Origin: CAZOOA01 sp964581355
GTDB taxonomy: Bacteria > Bacillota > Dethiobacteria > DTU022 > UBA8154
Length of the DNA stretch: 43,765 bases
Assembly (NCBI GenBank): GCA_964581355.1
Contig: CAZOOA010000019.1
Span: 1-43,765 of the forward strand
Reading direction: 5' to 3'
Position numbers and translations under genes: made by a program. A model generated the notes under the pieces. It was not told the origin of the DNA. It made no database searches and saw nothing but the letters and a program-made list of their open reading frames with translations. Of this stretch, positions 31,935-39,410 are shown in pieces (the first letter of the stretch is position 1; every line of letters starts with the position of its first letter).

Positions 31935-32548
31935 ATCGTCCCCACCTCCTCAACACTGGCATGAGCTTTCCTGGCAGCGTCGATGTTTTTTTCCATGTTC
32001 GCAGGCAGCCTTTCTTTAAGAGCCTCGATAAGGGAATCCATCTGGACCAGCCCGCTCGCTTTGGCAAAAGCCCCCAGCATGGCAGCATTTATTGCCGGTA
32101 TAGCACCTGCGCCCAGGCCGGCTTTGATGGCTATATTGCTGGCATCGACCATGAAGACCCTGACCCCTTTAGGGACGTTTAATTCTTTTTTTAGTCGCCC
32201 GATAATTTTTTCTTGTTCTTCTGCTGGTACGTTAATGAGTATTAACCCGTTTTCTTTCAGGCCGTCAAAAACTACAGGCAGATCTATCAAGGTGTTGTCA
32301 AAGATGGTCAGCATATCTGCCTGGTATACCTTACACTTAGGCATCAACTCTTCTTCGCTGACCTTGACAAATGTTGCCACGGGAGCGCCCCGGCGCTCGG
32401 AACCAAAACCCGGAAATGAATTAACATACTTGCCTTCTTTGAAAACCGCCAGAGCCAATATTGCAGAGGCTAGAGCCGCTCCCTGGCCTCCTCTACCATG
32501 CATACGCACCTGTATAATTTTATCCCAAACTTCTGACATTAAATCCAC
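31931..32548 (-). CDS. porG: 2-oxoacid:ferredoxin oxidoreductase, gamma subunit
   Basis: The 205-residue gamma subunit shows VRMHGRGGQGAALASAILAL near residue 14 and SFPGFGSERRGAPVATFVK near 43, both diagnostic. GAGAIPAINAAMLGAFA near 142 follows. I chose GTG at 32548 because AAGGGAGGAG is eight bases upstream; an in-frame ATG at 32539 is possible. It lies 33 bases after the TRAP binding-protein gene, with no terminator seen, so transporter and enzyme are probably co-transcribed. It ends overlapping the fusion gene. Confidence 0.9.
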   Translation of the reverse strand: MDLMSEVWDKIIQVRMHGRGGQGAALASAILALAVFKEGKYVNSFPGFGSERRGAPVATFVKVSEEELMPKCKVYQADMLTIFDNTLIDLPVVFDGLKENGLILINVPAEEQEKIIGRLKKELNVPKGVRVFMVDASNIAIKAGLGAGAIPAINAAMLGAFAKASGLVQMDSLIEALKERLPANMEKNIDAARKAHASVEEVGTI

Positions 32549-32581
32549 TAAAACAACTCCTCCCTTCAAATGAAAGCCTTA

Positions 32582-33646
32582 TTATCTTGCACCAATAGCC
32601 TCAAGTTCATCTATAATCAAGTTTACAAGCTCTTCCCCTATTTTATCCTGATATTGCTCAAAAATTGGCTCTGTGACTTCCACAAAAGCTATTCTTTCTT
32701 CATCGGTTATCTCTGTGATCTCCATGCCTTCCTTTTCAAGAAACTCGATGACTTCCTGGTCTGCCTCTCGCATTATTTCCTTTTTATACTCCATTGATTC
32801 TTTAGCAGAGGTTCTTAAGATATCTTGAACGTCTTCAGGGAAGGAATAAAACTTGTCCGCACTAATAGCAAGAAGTAGCGGGGAATAAAAATGCCCTGAA
32901 AGGGTCAGGTAATCCTGGACCTCATAGATGGCAAGTGCTTTGATTATCGCAAGAGGGTTTTCCTGTCCATCAACAACACCCTGCTGTAAAGAGGTATATA
33001 TTTCCGGACCAGCTATAGTTGTTGGATCAGCACCTAAAATCTCAATAGTATCTCTCATTAAGGGATTTTCCATGGTGCGAATCCTCAAACCGCTTAAATC
33101 TTCCGGGCTGTTTATCAGTCTTCTACTGTTTGTAAAATGTCTGAATCCGTTTTCACCCCAGGCCAAGACAACTATATCCATTTTATCTTCAATAATTTCT
33201 ATCAATTTATCTCCCGCCGGTCCACCCAAGATTACATCTGCTGTCTCGTAATCTGGAAAAAGAAAAGGTAGATCTAAAAGCATGCCCTCATCAAGAAATC
33301 CCGGCAAAGGTCCATTTGTATTTAAAACCATATCTACCGTTCCCGCCTGCATTCCTTCATAAGTTTCCCTTTCACTTCCCAGTTCTGCCCCAGGGTGCAG
33401 GTTAACCTGGACCTTTCCGTCAGTTCTTTCTGAAACTAAATCAACAAATTTTTCCACACCGGGAAACCCGGGCCATTCACTCCCTACAGTAAAAGACAAT
33501 GACAACGCTGTCTCCTCCATTACAATCTCTCCATCACCTGGTTCTTCCGGTGTGTCTGCTGCTTCAGGAGCACATCCAATGAAGTAAATTGGCGTCAACC
33601 CAAGAAACAACACCAACAACATACTTTTAGTTTTTTTTAAAAACAT
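32582..33646 (-). CDS. dctP: TRAP transporter solute-binding lipoprotein, DctP family (second set)
   Basis: The 354-residue receptor has a lipoprotein signal ending YFIGC with Cys25. It has HPGAELGSERETYEGMQAGTVD near 83, the ligand arginine in LSGLRIRTMENP near 193 and GVVDGQENPL near 235. It resembles the first-set receptor in these motifs but differs widely elsewhere. It lies after dctM instead of before dctQ, in an unusual Q-M-P order, and directly before porG. TAGGAGGG precedes the ATG. Its position suggests it brings in a substrate or precursor of the 2-oxoacid oxidoreductase. Confidence 0.92.
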   Translation of the reverse strand: MFLKKTKSMLLVLFLGLTPIYFIGCAPEAADTPEEPGDGEIVMEETALSLSFTVGSEWPGFPGVEKFVDLVSERTDGKVQVNLHPGAELGSERETYEGMQAGTVDMVLNTNGPLPGFLDEGMLLDLPFLFPDYETADVILGGPAGDKLIEIIEDKMDIVVLAWGENGFRHFTNSRRLINSPEDLSGLRIRTMENPLMRDTIEILGADPTTIAGPEIYTSLQQGVVDGQENPLAIIKALAIYEVQDYLTLSGHFYSPLLLAISADKFYSFPEDVQDILRTSAKESMEYKKEIMREADQEVIEFLEKEGMEITEITDEERIAFVEVTEPIFEQYQDKIGEELVNLIIDELEAIGAR

Positions 33647-33759
33647 TTTTCACCCTCCTAAAATTAAATATCTGCAAGACTTGATATTAAAAAACAATAC
33701 ACCAGTGAAATAAACATAAACACCTCCTTAGAATTTTATTTAAGTTAAATTTTGCTTAT

Positions 33760-35052
33760 CTAGATAATATTAAGCAGTTCAGGGATATAAAGGCTGAAAA
33801 ATGGCAAGTAAGTGATTAAAAATAATACCATTACTTTTACAAGTAAAAATGGCAACACCGCTTTAGACAATTGTTCTAAAGAAATGTTTGCAATGCCTGA
33901 AGTTGCAAACAGACAAACGCCAAGGGGCGGAGTAGTTAAACCTATCGCTAAATTGACAATGAAAATTACTCCAAAATGTAAAGGGTCAATCCCCAACTGC
34001 ACTGCTATCGGAGCCAGCATCGGGCCCAGGACAATAATCACCGCTGAAAACTCCATAAAGGTGCCAATTACCAGCAATAAAATGTTAACCATTAGTAAAA
34101 ACAAAAAAGGATTTTCCCCGACAATACCAACTATAAAGCTTGCCATGGATGGGGCCACTCCTTTAATCGAAAACACATAAGCCATAACATAAGCAGTTGA
34201 AACCACTAGAAAAAGTATAGATGTTGTAATTCCAGCTTGCTTTAAAGATTCTATTATGTCCCGTAAGCTGAGCTGGCGATAAATAAGTGAGGCAATAATA
34301 ACTGAATACACTACAGCTATTACAGAAGCTTCTGTCGGTGTAAAAATACCAAATATTATACCCCCAATAATAATAAGCGGTGCAATTAGAGCTAAAAAAG
34401 CTTCAAAAAGTATTTTAAAAAATTCTTTTGCTGTAACCACTTTTTCTCTTTTTGGAAAATTTTCTTTATTAGCCATCAAAGCACAAACAAGCATTAATCC
34501 CCCGCCGAGCATAATGCCCGGCACAATGCCTGCAACAAATAAAGCTCCTACCGAAACTCCGGAAACATTCATCGCATATAAAACAGCAGGAATACTTGGA
34601 GGTATAATCGGTCCAACTACAGAAGAGCAGGCAGTTATTGCTGAGCTAAAACTTCTTTTATACCCGCTTTTTTCCATCGCAGGAATCATTACAGAGCCAA
34701 TAGCTGATACATCTGCGATAGCTGCTCCACTAATACCTCCAAAAAACATACTTGCAATTATGTTAGAATATGCCAGACCTCCTTTTACTCTACCCACAAT
34801 TACCTCGGCAAACCTGATCAGTCTTTGAGAAACACCCCCACGGTTCATTATTTCTCCTGTGAGAATAAAAAAAGGAACTGCCATAACTACAAACACATCT
34901 ATCCCGCTAAACATTCTTTGTGGAATAACAGTTAGAGGAATATTGTCCAAGGCTATAGAAGAAAAAGAGGACAAACCTATGACAAAGGCAATAGGGAAAC
35001 CGATCAATAATGCAAAAATAAAGACGAAAGTTGCTACTAATATTTTAATCAC
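33760..35052 (-). CDS. dctM: TRAP transporter large permease, DctM family (second set)
   Basis: The 430-residue protein has about twelve membrane segments with VIPQRMFSGIDVFVVMAVPFF near residue 40, FFGGISGAAIADVSAIGS near 102 and IIPPSIPAVLYA near 150. The GTG start at 35052 overlaps the dctQ stop by four bases (GTGA), showing translational coupling. It forms the sodium-coupled channel with DctQ. Confidence 0.92.
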   Translation of the reverse strand: MIKILVATFVFIFALLIGFPIAFVIGLSSFSSIALDNIPLTVIPQRMFSGIDVFVVMAVPFFILTGEIMNRGGVSQRLIRFAEVIVGRVKGGLAYSNIIASMFFGGISGAAIADVSAIGSVMIPAMEKSGYKRSFSSAITACSSVVGPIIPPSIPAVLYAMNVSGVSVGALFVAGIVPGIMLGGGLMLVCALMANKENFPKREKVVTAKEFFKILFEAFLALIAPLIIIGGIIFGIFTPTEASVIAVVYSVIIASLIYRQLSLRDIIESLKQAGITTSILFLVVSTAYVMAYVFSIKGVAPSMASFIVGIVGENPFLFLLMVNILLLVIGTFMEFSAVIIVLGPMLAPIAVQLGIDPLHFGVIFIVNLAIGLTTPPLGVCLFATSGIANISLEQLSKAVLPFLLVKVMVLFLITYLPFFSLYIPELLNII

Positions 35053-35576
35053 TCCCTGCTGTCAAAAATTTCTTTGCAAATAATTTTACGTGTTAAAAAG
35101 TCAAAAATATTTGTAATAACCTGAACAAGCATAAGCAAACAACCAAAAGGCACAGCTGCATAAGCCCACCCCATGGAAATGCCTAAAACGGGGGTGGTCT
35201 GGTTAGAAACAATTATTATATTTTTATAACCATAGAAGATAACAACAGTTAAAAATAAAAGTATTCCAAAGTTCATTACAAAAAATAAATAGTTGCGGTT
35301 TTTTTCTGACAAAATATTCAAAAAAGCTCTCATACTTACGTGTAATCCCTTATATAACGCTACATTAGATGCAATATAAGCCATCCAAATCATCAAATAT
35401 CGAGATAATTCTTCAGACCAGGGTAGCGACCAAAAAAGCACGTACCGACCAATTATCTGTAAGAAAACTATTACCACCATTGCTGCCAAAAAAAACGTTA
35501 CCATAACAAGGCTGATATTAACCACCAACCGTGAAAACTTTTGCATTGTCTCATTGATCTGCGCGATTAAGCTCAA
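35049..35576 (-). CDS. dctQ: TRAP transporter small permease, DctQ family (second set)
   Basis: The 175-residue protein has four membrane segments and the DctQ signature SLPWSEELSRYLMIWMAYIAS near residue 52. The start is TTG at 35576 with AAGGAG 12 bases upstream, a rather long spacing. It is the first gene of the minus-strand operon Q-M-P-porG-fusion-porA-porB-panE. A perfect sigma-54 type promoter ends about 50 bases upstream. Confidence 0.87.
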   Translation of the reverse strand: MSLIAQINETMQKFSRLVVNISLVMVTFFLAAMVVIVFLQIIGRYVLFWSLPWSEELSRYLMIWMAYIASNVALYKGLHVSMRAFLNILSEKNRNYLFFVMNFGILLFLTVVIFYGYKNIIIVSNQTTPVLGISMGWAYAAVPFGCLLMLVQVITNIFDFLTRKIICKEIFDSRE

Positions 35577-35627
35577 GGGTCTTTAACGCTCCTTTACAAT
35601 CAGCTAATGGTTTTATTTAAAGAATAC

Positions 35628-35643
35628 TGCAAGTAATGTGCCA
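35628..35643 (-). promoter_or_regulatory. Perfect sigma-54 promoter for the TRAP/2-oxoacid oxidoreductase operon
   Basis: On the minus strand the sequence is TGGCAC-ATTAC-TTGCA, an exact match to the -24/-12 consensus with exact spacing. Transcription should begin near 35616, leaving a 40-base leader before dctQ. Confidence 0.85.
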
Positions 35644-35744
35644 ATTTTTAATGATTGTAAGAGTAAAAAAACTGCTTGACCAGCAGTGTTTCAATAATCA
35701 TTAAACCAGTAATTGTTAAATAAATTGTTACAAATGTTTCATAT

Positions 35745-35774
35745 TGACACATCAGATGTATCATGGTTGTCTTT
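35745..35774. promoter_or_regulatory. Candidate enhancer site upstream of the 35.6 kb sigma-54 promoter
   Basis: TGACACAT on the left and TGTC on the right are separated as in the sites at 12750 and 22468, but one base further apart, and the right half is poorly kept. It lies about 102 bases upstream of the -24 box, the usual enhancer distance. Confidence 0.42.
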
Positions 35775-35823
35775 ATTTCAAACAACATAAAAATATGATT
35801 TTCTTTGAACTGGCACTAAAAAA

Positions 35824-36585
35824 TTAAATATAATTATAAGCAGTCCATCCACCATCGACTATAATACTTTCACCAGTGATAAAACTCGCTTTATCTGAGC
35901 AAAGGAAAAAGATGACATCGACAACTTCCTCTGCAGTACATAGCCTTTTCATGGGAGTCCTGTCTTTAATTTTCTCTAACTCAACTTTCCCCTTTTGCAT
36001 ATTCTCTTTTACAAGTTCTGTAAGTATATATCCTGGCGCCACAGCGTTAACTCTTATGTTATACTCGGCCAGCTCTACAGCCATTACTTTAGTTAAAGAA
36101 TTTATTCCTGCTTTGCTGGCACAATAGGCAGCCCTTTCTGGAGCCGTAGTACAACCATAAATGGACGATATATTGATGATTACACCACTTGCTTGATTTG
36201 CCATTTCTCTGCCCACATATTTGCTATAATAAAATGTCCCCGACAGGTTTGTGCTTATCGTTCTATCCCAGTCTTCACAAGGTAATTCAATTGCGGTTTC
36301 TGAAGCTCCTATCCCAGCATTATTTATCAAGATATCTATTTTTCCAAGTTCCTCAATGATCTGCGATACATTTTTTCTTACTTCTGGATACAGAGACACA
36401 TCAACGTAAAATGGAATGATTTTACTAAAGAGTTCCTCATTAGCGGAAAATTTGACTTCATTTGCTTTTTTAAGATCGCTGTCGATACAAACAACAGTAG
36501 CCCCGGCCTTTGCAAAAGCAATAGTTAAGCTTTTTCCAATAGAACCTCCCCCACCGGTAACAACTACAACTTTGCCTTTAAACAA
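35824..36585 (-). CDS. Short-chain dehydrogenase/reductase (SDR)
   Basis: The 253-residue classical SDR has TGGGGSIGKSL at residue 10, ILINNAGIGASE near 84, INISSIYGC near 136, catalytic YCASK near 152 and NAVAPGYILTE near 180. The end, SFITGESIIVDGGWTAYN, is typical of FabG-like dehydrogenases. I chose TTG at 36585, six bases after GAGGAGG; an upstream in-frame start at 36600 would lie across that ribosome site. It is the last gene of the third TRAP operon and should interconvert a hydroxy and oxo intermediate with NAD(P)H. It is only moderately similar to the SDR at 21561. Confidence 0.9.
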   Translation of the reverse strand: MFKGKVVVVTGGGGSIGKSLTIAFAKAGATVVCIDSDLKKANEVKFSANEELFSKIIPFYVDVSLYPEVRKNVSQIIEELGKIDILINNAGIGASETAIELPCEDWDRTISTNLSGTFYYSKYVGREMANQASGVIINISSIYGCTTAPERAAYCASKAGINSLTKVMAVELAEYNIRVNAVAPGYILTELVKENMQKGKVELEKIKDRTPMKRLCTAEEVVDVIFFLCSDKASFITGESIIVDGGWTAYNYI

Positions 36586-36620
36586 GTTCAACCTCCTCAA
36601 TCAATAAACATTTCGACAAC

Positions 36621-37109
36621 CTAACCAGCTATCCAGCGGACAATAAAAGGTGTTGATAAAATAACAACTATTATTCTTAACATATGAAATAGCAGTATTA
36701 AAGCAGAGTTGCCACCAAATGACAAAGATAGAGTCATTATCTCAGCTATACCCCCAGGTGCCATGGATAGCACTGCAGTAACAGGATTAAAGCCTGCAAA
36801 TTTGGTTAACAACAGTGCCACGCCCAATGTAAATAAATACAAAACCAGAACTGATATAACTGCCGGGACTATCATAGTTTTAAGTTGACTCAAGACACCC
36901 GTGGCAAAAGTTAATCCAATTACTATACCTATCAATATTTGCACACCTGGCACTACAAAAGATGGCATTTCTATAACTCTGTCAAAAAAAATCAACCTGT
37001 AGGTTATTACAAACAATAAAGCCCCGATTAAGCCTCCTGCAGGCAAATTGAGCTTTATCCCTAAAATACCTCCGCATACACCTAAAACAAAAACTAAGAC
37101 AAGCTCCAT
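36621..37109 (-). CDS. AbrB-type membrane protein, half-size (single duplication unit)
   Basis: The 162-residue hydrophobic protein has five or so membrane segments and matches one unit of the membrane AbrB/AidB-like family (PF05145 type), with NLPAGGLIGALLF near residue 21 and LSMAPGGIAEIMTLS near 115. The usual proteins of this family have two units and about 350 residues, so this is a half-size form. The ATG at 37109 is preceded by GGGG 11 bases upstream; a longer frame to 37232 would overlap dctM. Such genes are often found beside TRAP or tripartite tricarboxylate transporters, but the role is unknown. Confidence 0.78.
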   Translation of the reverse strand: MELVLVFVLGVCGGILGIKLNLPAGGLIGALLFVITYRLIFFDRVIEMPSFVVPGVQILIGIVIGLTFATGVLSQLKTMIVPAVISVLVLYLFTLGVALLLTKFAGFNPVTAVLSMAPGGIAEIMTLSLSFGGNSALILLFHMLRIIVVILSTPFIVRWIAG

Positions 37110-37150
37110 GGTTCTTGATCCCCTTTTAAAATACTTTAATTCCTGCTTTC

Positions 37151-38434
37151 TTAAATAATGCCAGTTATTTTCGGAAGCCAAAGTGTTATAAAAGGTAAAT
37201 ATGTTATCAATATAAGTGCGACTATTAAACACAAATAATAAGGAAGCATTACTGGGACGACTTCTTCAATACTGACTTTTCCGATACCACAGCTAACCAT
37301 TAATGTGCCTCCAATTGGTGGTGTGGTATTGCCAATTAAGCTGCTAAATACAAATACAATTCCAAAATGAACGGGGTGAATTCCAAAAGAAACTGCTATG
37401 GGAGTCATAATGGGAGCAAAAAGCACTATTAACGCGGTGGTATCCAAAATAGTACCAGCAAACAACAGGATAATATTTGCCAATAATAAAAAGAACCAGG
37501 GGCTATCTGTTACTGTTAATAATATTGCTTCTATAGAACCAGGAAGACCTTCATAGGCAAAAATCCAGGAAGCCATACTTGCAGTTGAAATAATTAAAAA
37601 ACACATGCTGCTTAAAAGCAGGCACTGGCGTATTGCCAGGAATAGCTTGTTAATGGTGAACCCGGAAGCTCGGTTGATTAGCCCATAAAGCAGGCAGTAA
37701 GCCACAGCGACTGCTCCTGCTTCTGTAGCAGTAAATACACCTCCCAGAATTCCTCCCAGGATAATCACGGGAACAAGAAGGGCAGGGACAGACCTGTAAA
37801 TTACTTTAAAAGCTTTTTCTTGTTTTTGCTGCTGCTGTGTCTCTCCTGTATAGTACTTAGGAACAACAAGGTAAGTGGTCACCATAAGAGTCAACCCAAT
37901 GAGAATGCCTGGAAGAAAACCAGCCATAAATAGTCCTGTTACCGATGCTCCTGGAGACACTAAAGCATAGAGTATTACCGCAATGCTTGGAGGTATAATT
38001 GGACCTACGATTGAAGAAATAGAATTAATGGTAACACTAAACTTACTGCCATAATCTCCTTTCATGGCTGGAATTAGCACTGACCCAATCCCCGCAGCAT
38101 CTGCATTTGCAGCACCGCTAATACCCGCAAACAACATGCTGGCAACTATAGAAACATAGGCAAGACCACCCCTGAGCTTCCCTACTAATAAATTGGCTAA
38201 ATCTAATAATCTATCCATTATATCTGTCTTAGTGGCAAGCTCGCCAGCCAAAATAAAAAAAGGTAACGCCATTAATGCCATTGAATCGACCCCGGTAAAT
38301 AATCGCTGAGCGATAGTTGTTAAAGATCTACCTTCTAAAAATAATGCAACAATGGCGCCAAAACCCAAAGCCCCAGCAACAGGCACTCCAAATATTACAC
38401 CTATAAAGAAGACCAAAAATAAAGTTGTCGACAT
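37151..38434 (-). CDS. dctM: TRAP transporter large permease, DctM family (third set)
   Basis: The 427-residue, roughly twelve-segment protein has IAQRLFTGVDSMALMALPFF near residue 40, MLFAGISGAANADAAGIGS near 100, and IIPPSIAVILYA near 150. I chose ATG 38434, giving a start MSTTLFLVFFIGVIFG like other DctM proteins; the frame opens at 38467. It is the ion-coupled channel of the third TRAP system. Confidence 0.9.
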   Translation of the reverse strand: MSTTLFLVFFIGVIFGVPVAGALGFGAIVALFLEGRSLTTIAQRLFTGVDSMALMALPFFILAGELATKTDIMDRLLDLANLLVGKLRGGLAYVSIVASMLFAGISGAANADAAGIGSVLIPAMKGDYGSKFSVTINSISSIVGPIIPPSIAVILYALVSPGASVTGLFMAGFLPGILIGLTLMVTTYLVVPKYYTGETQQQQKQEKAFKVIYRSVPALLVPVIILGGILGGVFTATEAGAVAVAYCLLYGLINRASGFTINKLFLAIRQCLLLSSMCFLIISTASMASWIFAYEGLPGSIEAILLTVTDSPWFFLLLANIILLFAGTILDTTALIVLFAPIMTPIAVSFGIHPVHFGIVFVFSSLIGNTTPPIGGTLMVSCGIGKVSIEEVVPVMLPYYLCLIVALILITYLPFITLWLPKITGII

Positions 38435-38502
38435 AACCTGCTTCACATCCCTTAAAATGAGTATCATTTAAGTTGCATTATTCAGCTGCCGTTTTTAGCC
38501 TT

Positions 38503-39084
38503 TTAGCCTTTTACCACAACTCCTGAAGACTGTTCACAGGCTTCTTCTTCGTCATAATTATCCGAAGCGATAATATAAGTATAAACAATATTTATAAACA
38601 TTAATACGCCAGTAACAGGTATGGCACTATACGGCCATCCCATGCTAATCTCTGTGGCTGCGGAAAGTTGACCTTTTACATGCATGGTGAGATTATAACC
38701 AACCACTATCAGCAGCAATGAAAACATTGCAAACAGTAATCCAGCAATAATAGAAACAATACGTTTTCCCTTCGGCCAAAATTTTGTGACAAAAATATTT
38801 ATTCTCAAATGGACTCCTTCACTCACTGCAGGGGCCGCTGCTACCAAAATTGACCATATCAAAAAGAAACGCGCCAGTTCGTTTCCCCAAGACGGGGCCC
38901 TTAAAAAAACATATCTCATTATTACAGCATACAAAGTAATCACTATACCGATAATAAAAACCAGCATGCAGAAGTGAATCGTTACTTTATTGATAACCTG
39001 TACATAACGGCCTAGCTTAGCAACCAGGGATTCGCCCGAAGATACATAAGATGAATCTTTTGTCTCTTTTCTTATAACCATCAT
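38503..39084 (-). CDS. dctQ: TRAP transporter small permease, DctQ family (third set)
   Basis: The 193-residue protein has four membrane segments preceded by an unusually long polar N terminus of about 30 residues. The family signature APSWGNELARFFLIWSILVAA is near residue 75. AAAGGGAA lies just before the first of two ATG codons (39084, 39081). It is separated from its binding-protein gene by 326 bases that hold a REP-like hairpin element. Confidence 0.85.
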   Translation of the reverse strand: MMVIRKETKDSSYVSSGESLVAKLGRYVQVINKVTIHFCMLVFIIGIVITLYAVIMRYVFLRAPSWGNELARFFLIWSILVAAAPAVSEGVHLRINIFVTKFWPKGKRIVSIIAGLLFAMFSLLLIVVGYNLTMHVKGQLSAATEISMGWPYSAIPVTGVLMFINIVYTYIIASDNYDEEEACEQSSGVVVKG

Positions 39085-39186
39085 ATAAATTCCCTTTCTT
39101 AACTTTTGTCCACAATTTTTTTAAAACAAGGGGCCTATTTTCAATGCTTACAAGAAAACCCGGCAAGAGCTATTAATTCTTTATTT

Positions 39187-39334
39187 GTAACTGCTCAGCG
39201 CTATTATTCCATGCGAAGCTACGGGCACGGTTCTCGCGCTTCCGGAGCGCTTTGAAGGACTGACAGGGAAAGCCCGAGAACCGTCCCCTGCTTCGCGGCG
39301 TATTGCGCAACCACATAAGGGCTGAACAATTGCC
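39187..39334 (-). repeat. REP/MITE-like palindromic element, copy 1
   Basis: The element begins GTAACTGCTCAG and ends GGGCTGAACAATTGCC, with an imperfect central stem (CGAAGC ... GCACGGTTCTCG pairing CGAGAACCGT ... GCTTCG). It shares ACGCCGCGAAGC and GGGGACGGTTCT blocks with the copy at 43249-43393, in the opposite direction. It lies in the gap between dctP and dctQ, where it may stabilise the dctP message. The rest of the gap 39085-39410 shows nothing else. Confidence 0.72.
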
Positions 39335-39410
39335 TTTATTTTCAAATATCCTGCAATCAGTTGGCCCCTTTAGACCATCTTGAAAGCTTGTTAAGCTTTA
39401 AGAGTTACTG

